Assembly (NCBI GenBank): GCA_023078555.1 | Contig: CM041196.1 | Location: 3,658,001 to 3,722,000 of the forward strand | Length of the DNA: 64,000 bases | From: Ulva prolifera | Lineage: Eukaryota > Chlorophyta > Ulvophyceae > Ulvales > Ulvaceae | Reading direction: 5' to 3' | Shown: positions 45,418 to 58,330 of the stretch, piece after piece | Layout: each line of letters starts with the position of its first letter | Position numbering within the stretch: position 1 is the stretch's first letter | Notes under the pieces: model-generated | Seen by the model: the letters and a program-made list of their open reading frames with translations, nothing else | Database searches by the model: none | Told to the model about the DNA's origin: nothing | Position numbers and translations under genes: made by a program

Positions 45418-46122
45418 CTGCACGGTCGGCGATTGACGAGGTGCCGGCGGGTGTGGGGGCACCACGCGACACATGCCGAGGTGCGGGGGCACACAGCCGA
45501 CACATGCCGACGGCGACGGCCTAGTCGCCTCGCCTAGGGCTGTTGGATTACAATTCAACACGGATTAAAGCACAAATTACAGAGAATTATGCTGTCGTAA
45601 TTGAATGTTGATTTGAAGACATGTGATGAACTCAAGACCAGTTATCATTAATTTTGTCTGGCGATTACAGTGTACAATCAATCAATGCATGATTGTAAAT
45701 GGTCCACCTGCGGACTATGACCTGAAAAACATATCCTTGTGTTCGAGGGTCACTCTTTTGTACAGCGCCCCCGGGCCGTGTTGGCGGTGTTGCTGCTCCG
45801 GGCGATGCGTGTGCTCCAAGCCTCCACCACCTCGATGATGTTGCATTGCCCGATGCCGATGTCCCTTGCTCTCTGCTGAATGACACGCTGCACCACCTGG
45901 TGCACTACCTGAGACCGGAACACACCGCATCAGCGCCCCTCCTCCCCCATCTCTACTGCCCCTGGTTGATTGATCGCTGCATCCCCTGGTGTACTGCCTC
46001 AGACCAGGGCACGCCCAGGCGGTGCGTGTGCGAGCGGGGACGCGGGCGGGCGCCGGCGGTAGTGGGGGGCGGGGGGCGGCGATGCGCCCGGCGTTGCTGA
46101 CGGTACGTGGTCGTGCTCGCAG
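45418..46122. other. Rearrangement junction between inverted parts of copy 2
   Basis: No gene. A/T-rich unrelated sequence (45,540-45,730) is followed by the terminal-like motif cgagggtcactcttttgtac at about 45,738, also found at 54,245 and, diverged, 19,195. Then comes about 350 bp leading to exon F2 on the plus strand. The two halves of copy 2 face away from each other across this interval. Confidence 0.6.
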
Positions 46123-47146
46123 GCCACGCGCACCGGAGTGAACGCCCTGCTCTCGTACCGCAAGGCCTTCCTCCAGCGGCAGGCGGAGTCTACGGGCCTC
46201 ATGCCGGAGGGCCGGGCCGCGCTGCACATGCAGGACCACGCCCGCTCGGCGGGGGGGGGCGGTGTTCGACCGCCTCATGGCCGCGCTCGTCGAGGACGAC
46301 GGGCGCATGCTGGCGATCCTGAAGGTCCTCACTGGAGGTGCGAATCCATGCATGCCGTGTTTGCCGTACGTAACTGGGGTGCAAAATGCATGGGGCGCTG
46401 CTGTGCTCGGGACCCGCCTGATACGTTGCCAGGGCGCTGCGCACGCAAGTGATGGATGCGACCGAGGCTCCCGCCCGACATGCTGCACGCACGCAGCAGT
46501 CCTTCTCGCGGGGTGCACGCCCCGCCGTGACTATAGGCGTGTTGGCATGTGCCGAGGCGATGGGGCGCCGCGGCGCGGCGGCGGACGCGCGGGTACGGGG
46601 TCTCACGCGCGCGGTGGTGCATGTGCAGACGCTGCGGCCCCTCCGGTGCTGCTGCCTGCGTACAAGACCGTCCTGGCGCGTGGGGAGGGGCACGTCGGCC
46701 GCGGCACTTGCGTTGCCCTCGCCAAGGTGGGTGGCGTGTTCAAGCACTGCGGACTGCCGGTGGGGCAGCGCGGGCGTGGGGCTCAGGCCTGCGACGGCCA
46801 CCTGCGCGCCCCGACCATCATGGAAGCGGAACCAGCGCGGGGTGGCGGCGTGGTGTACACGCGCTTCTGCGTCTCGTGCGACTCCCGGCAGCCGCTCGAG
46901 AACTTTGAAGGCTTCCTCGTCCACTGCAAGAAGCACCCGAAGGGGCGCAGCTCGCGGGGACGCGCTCCTAAGGTGCCCGCGGCGGTCGACGGGGAGGAGC
47001 TGCTGAGGCGTGTGCGGCCGGTGTGCGAAACGCTGGTGGCGCTCGAGACACCCGGTGATGTGCGCAGGGCACTGGTGACATGCGACGTGCGCACGTGCGA
47101 GTTCAACGTCGCCCGTGGCTCCGGCTTCTGCGAGGACCATGCCATG
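46123..47146 (+). pseudogene. Copy 2 exons F2 and G, with a frameshift in a G9 run
   Basis: F2 (46,123-46,337) starts after ...TCGCAG and matches copy 1 F2, but a G9 run at about 46,250 changes the frame between His-Ala-Arg-Ser-Ala and Val-Phe-Asp-Arg-Leu-Met. The exon length (215 nt) breaks the phase kept in copy 1. G (46,629-47,146) is intact, 518 nt, with the SBP-like Cys-Asp-Gly-His-Leu-Arg-Ala-Pro-Thr ... Thr-Arg-Phe-Cys-Val-Ser-Cys and Cys-Asp-Val-Arg-Thr-Cys ... Cys-Glu-Asp-His. The donor is ATG/GTGTGC. Confidence 0.65.
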
Positions 47147-47977
47147 GTGTGCCTTCGCCGAGCAAACATCCGTAATGACAGATGTAGGATCATGTGGTGT
47201 CCGTGTTTGGTGCATGCGTGTGTACTGTGCAGTCGTCACCACATGAAGCACTTGGTCCATTGGCTGATCGGCTGTGGCCAGCAGGCCACCTAGGGGAAGC
47301 GAGTACGTGTGGTCATGTCCTTCAGCCGGGCCACACGTGGCCTTGCTGAAGCGGCATGCCAGGCTGTCTTTCCCTACGCAGCGCTGCTCACTGCACTACC
47401 TTGATGCCTTGCTGCGTGTGGCCAACAGGCCACGGACGTCGAGCGTGTGCGTGACACACCCCACCCTTCAGCATGGCCACACTCGGTCGTGCTGAAGCCG
47501 TGCGCCGCCGCTGTTCACAGCATCACACTGCAACCTCTCTGTTCTGCACTCAGCCCGCCCTAGCATGCCGGTGGTAGAGGCTGGATGAAAAACGGTGGTG
47601 AACTGCGATTGAATGATGTGACTTCCGCTCCTGGCATGCCATATCTGTGGCGTACCCGGGCAACATCTGCACCCATGTGCCGCATTGTGAACACACAAGT
47701 ATTGCGAAAGCCCTCCTGTCGTTGCAGTAGAAGCGCTCGATCCACAGTATGCCACAGCTGGCAAGACACCGCAACAAGCTCACAGCACACTGCAATGTGA
47801 AAATCACGAGCCGACGCTGCCTTCACAACCTGGCCGTGCGAAAAAACCTGTCATCCGCGCTTGCTGAATCCGCGTGCAAGTGCATCCGGGCTTCGGCACC
47901 TCTCGGACCCGGTGTCACCCGAATCCGGCATGCGTTACGGAATGAACCGACACCTGCAGCGCGTGCGGTTGGTGCAG
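47147..47977 (+). other. G-Zn intron of copy 2
   Basis: An 831-bp intron by homology (4.5 kb in copy 1 because of repeat insertions). It contains two related short hairpins with TTCAGC...GCTGAA arms at 47,321-47,350 and 47,467-47,496. Confidence 0.55.
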
Positions 47978-49823
47978 GGGTTGGTGACGGACGCGCGCGG
48001 CGAGGTCAGCTGCATCTGCACAAACTGCCGTGAGTTTGTGCCCGCGGCCTACGCCAACGCGAACGCGCTCCAGTGCTGCATGTGCCTGGAATCGCGGCGC
48101 GCACGTGACGAGCGCGCCTCGGACACCCTGGCGGACGCTGTCAGCAGGATCCCGGTCCCCCCAACGGGGGCGCTTGTGAAGGTGGGGAGGCGGTTGCCGC
48201 CTGGCTACCGCCTACCGTGGCTGCCCGACGTGCCTATGGGGGACGTGTGCGAAGCGGGTCGGTGCCGCATCGTAGGCTGCGGCGTGGAGCTGCTGGAGAA
48301 GGAGCTCAGCGCGGGCGTGTGCGACAAGCACCGCCGGCAGGTGGTGTGGGACCTCAGGCCGACCGAGTGTAAGCCGCAATTCTACTGCGTCGACTGCCGC
48401 GGATGGAGGGCGGCTGATCCATGGCCCCTCGTGAAAGGCAGGGACGGCACGATGAAGCGTGACTGTCGGTGCCAGAAGCACGCTGACCGGGAGGCTGCGG
48501 CGTGGGCGGTCGGTGCCGACGACTTGATCAAGCGTCAGTCGAAGACGCGCGTCGGTCACATCCGGAAGGCGCCGAACAAGGCGCTGTTTGCGGCAGACGG
48601 CCTGGCGTGGATGACGTGTGAGACGCGCGTGGCGGCGGCTGCCCACGGGCCGCAAGCCACGGCTGCAGGCGCGAAGAAGGGGAACGGCAGGCCGCGGGCG
48701 ATCTCTGGCGAGGCCCTGTGCCGTGTGCTGGTGTGCGACCAGCCTGCACAGGGGAAGTTCCTCTGTCGGGAACACAAGGAGGTCGTCGTGCATGAGGAGG
48801 TCGTGCCTGATGAGTGCGCGCAGCAGCGGCTATGCGCGACGTGTAAGAAGTTTGCCAACGCGTACAGCTTCAGGCCGGACGGGCGCTGTGGGGACCGCTG
48901 CACCGCCGTCGGCAATGTTCGGCGAAGGGCGCGGGAGGACACGTCGAGGCCCGGGCAGCGGGCGGGGAAGCGTGGCAGGGGCCGGGGCGCAGGGGGGGGG
49001 AGCGACCCAGTGTATGGGAACCTGCCCTGCATCGACGGCCTCACTCATCACGACCGCTTCATCCGCGGCGTGATGGTGGGGGTCGCGTGGCCGGATGACG
49101 CGGGGACGCCGACACGCCGGGACTGCGAGCATGTCGCTGCGTTCATGAGGGTCGGCCTCCTGCACGCCGCCGCCGAGCCCCCGGGGGCCAGGTGCTGCTA
49201 CGAGGGCACGCAGACGCGCTGCGAGGAGCCGTGTGCAGAGGGGGCATGCGTGTGCGACGGCCACGTCGGCGCTATCGCGGTGAGCCTCGCAGACGCGGGC
49301 CTGAAATGGATCTGCCCCTCGTGCAGGCACACCAAGCTGCTGGAGGCCCGCGGCTCGGGCGTGTGCAGGGCATGTCACGCGCAGGCAGGGGGGGCGGGCG
49401 GCTCCAGCGCAGTGGTGGATGCGCGTGCCACGGCCACAGGTGCCGCGGTTCGCCCCGTGGAGGCGGACAGGGCTGGCATCAGCGGGGCAGGCAGCAGCGC
49501 TGCGATGCTCGCTGCGGACGCGGGCGGGGAAGACGACACGGACGAGTGGGTCCACCCGGGGTGGCTGGTAACGGAGGCCGTCGGTGCGGCAGCCGAAGCG
49601 CCGGTTACGTTCAAGATCGGCGGCTCGAAGGGAGTCGGGCGGCAGGCGGTGGTGGACGAGGCGGTTCGCACGTGCGCGGGAGAGGGCTGCACGAAGCAGC
49701 TGACGGCGCAAGACGGCCACGGGGGGTACTGCTTCGTCTGCCTGATCACCGAGGCCCTGCACGCCTCGCCCCTGGACCTGCTCGCGATGCTGCTCGTGCC
49801 AGGCGCTGTTGTGAAAGGCCAAG
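47978..49823 (+). CDS. Copy 2 zinc exon with repeated SBP-like modules
   Basis: A 1,846-nt exon in one open frame, starting after TTGGTGCAG and ending Gly-Gln, phase 1, at the GTGCGT donor. The first knuckle is Cys-Ile-Cys-Thr-Asn-Cys ... Cys-Cys-Met-Cys. Composite modules begin Cys-Arg-Ile-Val-Gly-Cys, Cys-Arg-Val-Leu-Val-Cys (followed by Leu-Cys-Arg-Glu-His, Gln-Gln-Arg-Leu-Cys-Ala-Thr-Cys and Gly-Arg-Cys-Gly-Asp-Arg-Cys) and a Cys-Tyr/Cys-rich third. Spacing between modules matches copy 1 while linkers differ, so the Cys/His positions are under constraint. Nearest recognisable fold is the SBP-box. Confidence 0.72.
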
Positions 49824-49890
49824 GTGCGTCGCCGCTGCTGCTGCCGCTGCTGATGCTGCAGCTGCCGCTGATGCTGCCGCTGCTGCTGCT

Positions 49891-50235
49891 CAGAGTTGCA
49901 TGAATACGCGTGCCTTTCGATTTCGGTACGTTTAATACGCGTATTTCATTCTAACGTACTTTATCAGCGTATAGTACGCACGTACGTTTCGGGTTTGGGC
50001 GTTTTGAGAGAGCCTAGAGCTCTGCACTGTGGTGCACCTCTAGCCACAAGGCCAAAGGAGGTTTTTCACGTCCCTTGCATTGCATGATGAGCCTGAGTAA
50101 CCTGGTCATCTAATTGACTGTTAGTATATTGTATTGTTCTCTGCAACAGTGTGCCTAAGCACAGATGACAGTGACCGGCTTGGCGCCTCGGTGACGTCGA
50201 CGTACTTTATAACGAAACGTACTAATGCAACTCTG
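49891..50235. mobile_element. hAT-type MITE, 345 bp, perfect 8-bp target duplication
   Basis: Same element as at 19-363, with identical inverted termini. The flanks ctgctgct at 49,883-49,890 and 50,236-50,243 match exactly, although they lie in CTG-rich DNA. Confidence 0.85.
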
Positions 50236-50267
50236 CTGCTGCTGCTGCGTGCGTGCGTGCGCGCGCG

Positions 50268-50405
<138 letters not shown>

Positions 50406-50502
50406 TGCTTCCCTGTCTCGGTGTCCTTTTTTTCCTGACAGCAGTGATCGCCCCCCCTACCGCTGTGGCAGGTGCAGCCCCTCCATCCGATGTCGCCTGC
50501 AG

Positions 50503-51537
50503 GTGTTGTGGACGCGCTGCTCCCGGATGGCACTGTGGACTTTGGCCACATCAGCTTGCTTCCGGTGCGGGGGCACGGCTCGGATGCCCGCGTCGCTGCC
50601 TCGCACCGCAATCGGGTGCAGGACCACCTCCTCCCGCCGGAGCTCCGGCAGGAGCGGCTGGACCGTGCGCTGACGCGGCGACAGGACATCGCCGCCGGGC
50701 GCATCGTGGCCGGAGCCCCGCTGGTGGGTGTGCCGGAGGGGCCCCTCGCGGACGCCCTGCGGAGCAGGGTCCCCCCCCTCGTGGCATTGTAGACATGGTG
50801 CGATAAGTCCCCCGGAAATGCACAAGCAGCATCTGCTGAGATATGCCGCACTAAAGCACGTGTTTTGAGAGGTTGGCCTATCGGGAAAGGCGCACAGGCT
50901 TGCTGCTCTGAGGTTTCGGCTCACTCCCCCTCGTGTAGTAGAGGCTGTGTCATGAACGCACGTGTGCAGCCGCCGCCGGCGTGGACCTCGTGGCGTGCCT
51001 CCCGACTGTCGGCCAGTGGTCACTGCTGGAGGACGTGGTGGAGGAGGGCTCGCCGGACGTGGCCCTCCGGGGGATCACGGTGACGGGGGCCCGCTTGCAT
51101 GGGAAGGGCATCCGCAACAGGCCGACGCCGTCGCTCACTGACTTTGGGCCCGTCGGCCTGATATCGAAGACGATCCGAGGGGTCGAGCTGACGATGATCC
51201 GGATCGGGCACGACGAGAAGAGGTCGGCAAGCGCGAACGGGCCACAACAGCCCACCCCATCGTCCCTCGGCATCGCCGTCGGCACGGCTGCGATCACCGT
51301 CCGAGGTTGCTCACGCGACATCACGGTGGACGCCCCGTGCGCGAGGAACGTGGACGCACGGTGGATGCAGCTCTGCCGTGATGCCGGCGAGATGCTGGTG
51401 TGCCACGCGTTCAGCCTCCATGGCTGCGCCTGCACACGGGCGATCCGGCGCACGCCCCTCATCCACAACAGCTCGGCTCAGCTCATGCGCAGGCTCGGGG
51501 TGCTGGAGGCGCCGGCGCTCGCGCCGCTGCTCATGAT
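50503..51537 (+). pseudogene. Copy 2 exons H and I, frameshifted and truncated
   Basis: H (50,503-50,797) has a run of eight C at about 50,771 where copy 3 has seven, making the exon 295 nt instead of 294 and putting a stop soon after. I (from 50,970) matches copy 3 to about 51,537, then is replaced by a fragment of the Y gene. Exons J-M are missing. Confidence 0.75.
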
Positions 51538-51564
51538 GCAACAGAGCCTGCTGCCGGCAGAGGT

Positions 51565-52095
51565 GATGCGTCGTGCAGGGGGCCGTCTGGGAGATCGGGG
51601 CCCGTGCTTTCGCCACGTCCCCCACGATGGGGTGGCTCGGCAACATCGCGCTGTCCAACGCGGAGATCGTGAAGACCGCCGAGCGCGCCGCCCAGTGGGA
51701 GGCGACCGAGCAGAACTCCGCGGCGCCGGCGCCGTCGCCGTTCCCGTCCAGGTCCATGACGATCCTCCGGCCGACGGACGGGACCCAGCACGTGAAGCAG
51801 CACCTGGACGGCGGCGACTGTATCCAGGGTTGCGCCATCGCCTGGCTGCAGTCCGGTCCGTTCCAGGGTCGCGCGTCGGTGGAGGGCCAGTTCTTCTGGA
51901 TCAGCGCTGCCGGGGTGCGGGTTCCCGTCAGGAACGGGTTGTTGCTGTGGCTGCGGACGGCGGTGCTGCGGCACGGCACGACGGGGGGGGCGACGTACGC
52001 CCACCCCGCGGCCATGCGCATCGGCATGGCCTTCTACGCAAAGGAACGCGTCGTGTCCGTCTTCAACGCCGCCCTGGCCAAGGACCCGGATGCTG
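51565..52095 (+). pseudogene. Fragment of exon 3 of the three-exon gene
   Basis: Starts at ...GTCGTGCAG plus the first codon of exon 3 (Gly-Ala-Val-Trp-Glu-Ile) and runs for about 520 bp, stopping at ...Lys-Asp-Pro-Asp-Ala before the C-terminal tail. It is inverted relative to the intact gene at 54,564 and fused to the broken exon I in a different frame. Confidence 0.85.
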
Positions 52096-52114
52096 TTGTC
52101 CTTAAAAGAGACCC

Positions 52115-52159
52115 AAAGAGACTCCGGGCGTCATGTATAATGACGCCCGGAGTCTCTTT
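52115..52159. repeat. Palindrome with perfect 19-bp arms
   Basis: aaagagactccgggcgtca (52,115-52,133), a 7-bp loop, then its exact complement (52,141-52,159). Block X begins in the right arm. At 23,850 the same X boundary keeps only a 7-bp left arm. Confidence 0.95.
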
Positions 52160-54245
52160 TGCGGCGGGCGAGACCTTCCGCTGAGGCGGCGGGGGGGCGG
52201 CGGGGGGCCGCGGGGGGTGCGGGGGGGTCCGGGGGGTGCGGCGCGCGGCGACCCGGCGCGCGGGGCAGAGCACCGGCACAGCAAGAGAGCAGGACAGAGC
52301 AGCACGCAGAGAGCAGCACACAGAGAGCAGCGCATTGTTTGTAATGAGAGCAGCACTCTGTAGAGGAATAGGCGGAGGAACGACGGTGGTATAGGCGGCC
52401 GCGTCCACTGTTGCATGGTGGACAGGGCAACGGAGGAGTACGCATCATTGTTATAGCCGCCGCACAGTGCAAGAGAGCAGCAGAGAGCAGCACACAGAGA
52501 GCAGCGCACAGAGAGCAGCACAGAGCAGCACGCATCCAGCGCAATGGCATGTCGCACACTGTAGAGGACCAGGCGAGCTGCATGGAGCAACACACATCAA
52601 GTGCAACAGCATCAACTATTGCATGCTGTACACAACAACGGAGCTGCACAGAGCATCACCCGTGCAGTGCACCAGCATCCACTGTTGCATTCTGGACACG
52701 GCGACAGGCGTGACCCCCAAGCCACCGACACAACCCCCAAAGCCACAGCCGTGCATCGGGAGAAGCAGATGCGGTGCCACGACAGTGCATCGTATACACA
52801 CGGAACGGGCGGCCGAATTATACGTACACGGTTGATAATGATGAGGTCTGGGTAGGAGACCATTCGAGCCTGTGCGGCTGCACGGAGCGACGCCCGCGCA
52901 CGTCACCACACCCCCAATCCGACACACACTCCGACTCACCCATTAGTCTGTGACCTGTCAGGACAGGTAGTGTTTAGGCAGTCCGTGCATGCGTAGTCTG
53001 TTTATGAAAGGTAGTACAGCTGCCCGCACAGCCCGACCGCGCTGCACCGACGCCCCAGCTGTAGCAGCTCACAGCTGGGGCACAAGGCCATCTCAGGCGC
53101 GAGCTCTCAGCGGTAGCAGCTCGCAGCCGAGGGCGAAGCGCCGAGGCATAGCTGCGGCAGCGACGCTGTGTCCCGTGCGGTATGATACGTCATTTTTCTG
53201 GTGGACCAGTCGCCTCACGGTCGATACAGCGTACGGTGTCACTGCTTGATCATGTTACTACTTACGTTTAGTTTCATTTCATTTCTGTACCCGAGGGTGT
53301 ACCCGAGGGTGGCGGTCGCCTATAATGACGCGAAGCGGTATGATACGTCATTTCCTGGTGGACCAGTCGACTCACGGTTGATACAGCGTACGGTGTCACT
53401 GCTTGATCATGTTGTCACTTGAGTTTAATTTCATTTCATTTCTTAACCCGAGGATGTACCCGAGGATGGCGGTCGCCCATAATGACGCGAAGCGGTATGA
53501 TACGTCATTTCCTGGTGGACCAGTCGACTCACGGTTGATACAGCGTACGGTGTCACTGCTTGATCATGTTGTCACTTACGTTTAATTTCATTTCATTTCT
53601 GAACCCGAGGATGTACCCGAGGATGGCGGTCGCCCATAATGACGCGAAGCATGTCGTATCATGGCCGCCTTTGAGGTCCTCGCGAACCACGCCTCCCCGC
53701 AAAAACACTCCAGCGAATGCAGTCGAGTAGCGTGATGTCGGTTGCTCGGAGTCAGCGTCGTGTAGTACATGTCGGTTGGTTTGGTCTGTGGGAGTCCGCA
53801 GCCCGCAGCGCAGGGCCCGAGATATCGAGGGAGTTGCACAGCTGCAGCGCTGTACAGCACCTAGCAATGGAACACACGAGGCGCGGCCACAACATGAAAA
53901 CATACACACCTGCCAGACGGCCCCTGCAAGGTGAGCATGCGCATGCGGGAAACGTTGCAGCCACCGGGCGGGCCACTCAACCACACGGTCATGGCCACAT
54001 GCCGGTTCATCTTGGAGACACGGAGACGATGGGGCACAATTTACACAGACACACCTCGACAGGAACGGAAACATAGAGGCACACTGAGACACACAATTAC
54101 CAACAGTACCACAGGCCACAGGGATCACAATGCAGGAGGTACAGGTCCACCGCCGCTGCGGTGCGACCTCGACATACACAATACGCGGTTTCAGAATGCG
54201 CCACTCTCATTCAAAACACAACTGCACGCGCGGCGCTGACAGGCT
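52138..54245. repeat. Segmental duplication block X, copy 2
   Basis: Matches 23,858-25,965 at a constant offset of 28,280, including the hairpin-monomer cluster (52,260-52,710) and the triple 157-bp array (53,178-53,651). No gene is supported. Confidence 0.9.
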
Positions 54246-54324
54246 TCGAGGGTCACTCTTTTGTACAGCGCCCCCGGGCCGTGTTGGCGGTGTTGTACAG
54301 GCGGCGGCAGCGGACAGGGCAACA

Positions 54325-57300
54325 GAGCGGCATAGAGTGCAAAGAGTTGGATGTGTTGTACAGAACACACGCGCCAGCGCGTGCTGCACAGAGCAACAGA
54401 GCGGCACTCTTTTGACGGGGGTGGGGGGTGTGTGATTGGCGAGTGGCACAGGGCATCACAGCGCTACGGAACAGGTACGCGGCATTGCCTCGTCATTACC
54501 ATATTACATGTGCACAAGGACGAACAAGACATATTCAGTGAACGGGTCACAGTCGACCAGTCGCTACGAGGCGCGGCGAGACCTGGAGCGCGTCGCGTAC
54601 GCGTGGTCCCCGGCCGCCGCGCCGCCGTCGGCGGCTTCCACGGCGCCCACCTTCCGCTTCGAGGACGGCGTCGGGACACGCAGGTCCTTGCCCATGAACC
54701 CGTTCACGCTCGGTTTCGCCCTCGCATCCGGGTCCTTGGCCAGGGCGGCGTTGAAGACGGACACGACGCGTGCCTTGGCGTAGAAGGCCATGCCGATGCG
54801 CATGGCCGCGGGGTGGGCGTACGTCGCCCCCCCCGTCGTGCCGTGCCGCAGCACCGCCGTCCGCAGCCACAGCAACAGCCCGTTCCTGACGGGAACCCGC
54901 ACCCCGGCAGCGCTGATCCAGAAGAACTGGCCCTCGACCGACGCGCGACCCTGGAACGGACCGGACTGCAGCCAGGCGATGGCGCAACCCTGGATACAGT
55001 CGCCGCCGTCCAGGTGCTGCTTCACGTGCTGGGTCCCGTCCGTCGGCCGGAGGATCGTCATGGACCTGGACGGGAACGGCGACGGCGCCGGCGCCGCGGA
55101 GTTCTGCTCGGTCGCCTCCCACTGGGCGGCGCGCTCGGCGGTCTTCACGATCTCCGCGTTGGACAGCGCGACGTTGCCGAGCCACCCCATCGTGGGGGAC
55201 GTGGCGAAAGCACGGGCCCCGATCTCCCAGACGGCCCCCTGCACGACGCGAGGCATCGGGCGACGCGACGGCGCGTGCACCCGTGTGCGCCACCGGCACA
55301 CCGGGACGCCGTACACGGGCTCGGATACGGGGGCTCACCTTGCAGGACCCCACCGCAAAGGCGCTGAGGCCGTTCACCGGAGCCAGGTTCTGGATGCTGG
55401 CGTCGCCGTCTTTGCCCCCCCCGAGGGGGGCGTTGGCCCCCGAACTGAGCAGGGTCACATCGCCCCGTGTATTCGCGCCCCGTCTGGCGGCCCCGTCCGG
55501 GCTACCGTCCGCGATCTTGGCAAACTCGGCCACCGCCTGCACGGGCGGGTGTCCACCGTCGGCGGCGCCCCGGGCCCCGAACATCGGGGGAGCAGGCGAC
55601 CAGCGGCCGGGCGTACCTGCTCATGGAGGTACACGGACTCGAGCTGGCTCGGTCCCGCCACCGCCAGGATGTCCTCGAAGGTGGGGTCCTCGGTCGCCGC
55701 CATGAAGAACGTGGTGCGGTGGTCCCGGGGCACCGTCCACGCGTCGCCGCTGTCCGCGACGTCCCGGCCCTCGCCCAGGGTCTTGCATTTCTTGTCCGGC
55801 AGGGTGCTGACAAAGACGACCACGAGGTCGTCTCGGGGCAGCGTGACCCGGTCGTGCGCGGCGAATGCGTCGTGGGCGCGCTGCAATCGACCCGTGACGC
55901 TGACAAACAGCGGGCTCCCGTGCCGCACGGGGTAATGAGCACAGGCGCCCGGGTGGTGCGCCGACATGTACGCACGAGCCCGGTCGTACTCGTCCCGGGT
56001 GGACACCTCGACGGCCCCGTCTACACCACTAGCCCACCCCACCCGGTACACCCCGTTCTGACCACGGACCTGCAGCGTCGCTACCGACGTCGATCCGACC
56101 GCACCCGGCACCGAGGGAGGGTCGACGGAGTGGTCGAGCGTAAAGAATCTCGCGATCGTGTTGGCCTCTTCATACCGCTTGTAAGTGGTTTTCTGGCACA
56201 TGACAAACTGCGGGGTCGACGTCCCCGGTGCCGTGCGCAACCTCTCCAGCCGTTCGCGGCCGAGTCGCGTGGGGACGGCCCAGGCGCTCTTCCCGCCGAG
56301 CCGGATCCGGAAGTACGGACTGTCGACCGTCCCGGCCACCGTGGTGTAGTGGCATGACAGGTTGCACCCACTACCCGGGCAGCAGTGTCCAATACAGTAC
56401 CTTCGGAGTGGCGCCCTACCCATCCCGAATCGGGCTCTGTAGGCCGTGTTCCAGGCCTACAGCAGCAAGGCACGTGGAGCGGGGGCGATGGTGTGCAGCG
56501 AGCCGTGCGAGTATGTGTAGTGGTGCGTATGCCAACAGGGGGTGCTCGACAGGACGCCGCGCCCGAACGACAGGCGGACAGAGGGATCAATGGCAGCGGC
56601 ATACCGGCGTCGGTGTGGCCTCCTACGTTGTAGAGGCTGCAGATCGGCCGGAAATCGGGCGCCTGCACAAGTGTGTCCACTCAACTCACGGGCGCCAGGG
56701 CACAGGCAGGCGGGGCAGCAACGAGGCGACAGAGCGACGGCCGCATACCACAGCTACTGCTTCCCCCACTGTAACGACGACTGCCAATTGTCGCCCACGG
56801 GACGGCTGTGCACTACGTCACGGGCGTGTGATGAGGTGTGTCACCAGGGCAGGCACGACAGGTCGCTGGGGCAGCGACGATCGCAGAGAAGGCGACAAAG
56901 CGGCAGCTGCAAACCACGGATACTGCCTCTTCCGATGTAACAAGGCCTGCCGATTGTCGCCGTTCGAACGGCCACGCATTCATGCGAGTGGCGAGCGTGC
57001 ACGCGCGCTGTCGCTCTGTCGCTCTCTCTGTCTCGAGGCGACAGAGCGACAGCCGCAGGCCAGGATAACGACTGTCAACTTTCCGAGCCGGTGGCATGTA
57101 GTTCCTGTCAACTTTCCGAGCCGGTTTCACGCGAGTGCAGCGGTGTCGGTTTCCGCTGCTGGCGAGCAGCTGGCTAGCGCCTGGTGTGGCACACGCGCAC
57201 ACGGGACAAACACATTGGGTATTTCAGGTGATACAGAGATGAAAAGTAGCTATACTCAAAGCCACGTTCCGTGACACGACAGCACACGGAACGCGACGTC

Positions 57301-58330
57301 CTCTGCACTGCACAACACCGCCAGGGACAAACGAGTCGGCGTCGACGGTGTGAATGCACAGAGCCGCTGCACATTCGCATGCAGTTACCAGAGGTCATTC
57401 AGCAGCGGCAATCGGGCGCTGGGCGCCCTCTGCCACGCGCTGGGCAGAATGACTGAAACCACCGTGCTACCTCCGAGTCACACCATCGCTGAAAAGGCGA
57501 CAAACCGACGACTGCATACCATAGATACTACTCCCTCTGATACAACAAGGCCGCCCAATTCCCGCCTTTCCAACGGCCACGCATTCGCCGGTCGGCCGAA
57601 CGTCGCCTTCCGAACGCTCATCGCCCCGGCAGTCGCGATTCCAGCTGCTGCAGAGCTGCAGCGGCTCAAGTACACCGCAGGAAAGGCAATCTGTAGCACA
57701 CATGGAGTTGCACTCACCGCTTGGCTGTATGTATCCTCCCATGACACAATCAGCCACTTGGCAGGTGAACACATGTACATGAGACCTCCATTCGGTGTGT
57801 GTCGAGAGGACAGGGTCTGCACAGGTCTGGGGAGGCAGGTGCTGCATGCACTGGCCAAGCCCATGGAGGCCTTGTGCTTTCACGAGCAGCACAGCTCGCC
57901 AGCACCTTGCAGAGTCCCCTGCACCGGGCGGACGGGGGGGCTGCACGTGCACGTGTTCCTACTGACAGGGCGACCCCCTGACGGGTCGCCACGCGATCCC
58001 AGTCTAGGATGGGGAGGATGGCGGTGGAGCAGTGTAGTGTATTGTGTAGGAGCGTCGCCTTTTTTCTCTAGAGAGCCCCCGGGCCGCCTCTTGGCGTACA
58101 AAGGTGCTGTAAATTTTACACAGGAGCATTCGGAATTCGGCACTTGGCGCGAATGTGGCTGTGCGAAGGCCGGGGTCTGTTTGTGAACGCGGTTTTGCTG
58201 AACTGACAGTTCACACAAGCGGCAGCAGCGTTTCCAGAGGCTTTCATAGCAGTGAGTGTACAGAACAGTAGAGCAGCAACACCACCGACTTGTACAGAAC
58301 AATAGAGCACCACACATGCAGCGCAACAGC
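54325..58330. repeat. Segmental duplication block Y, copy 2
   Basis: Matches 19,424-23,850 in the same orientation. It lacks the internal tandem duplication of copy 1 and keeps 57 bp more of the coding sequence. It directly follows block X, joined by the terminal-like motif at 54,245. Confidence 0.9.
54564..56423 (-). CDS. Three-exon gene of unknown function, copy 2 (559 aa)
   Basis: Exons 56,423-55,617, 55,536-55,339 and 55,238-54,564, with the same phase-0 splice sites as copy 1. It differs by a 57-bp in-frame segment (19 residues) before the C-terminal Ala/Gly linker and by a few substitutions. The copy-1 form could have lost it by deletion. No stop or frameshift, so both copies may be expressed. 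The N-terminal Cys cluster and basic C-terminus are conserved. Function unknown. Confidence 0.72.

Noticed and set aside
50981..52105. 374-codon fusion frame
   Set aside because: It joins exon I to the inverted exon-3 fragment in the wrong frame of the latter; a rearrangement artefact.
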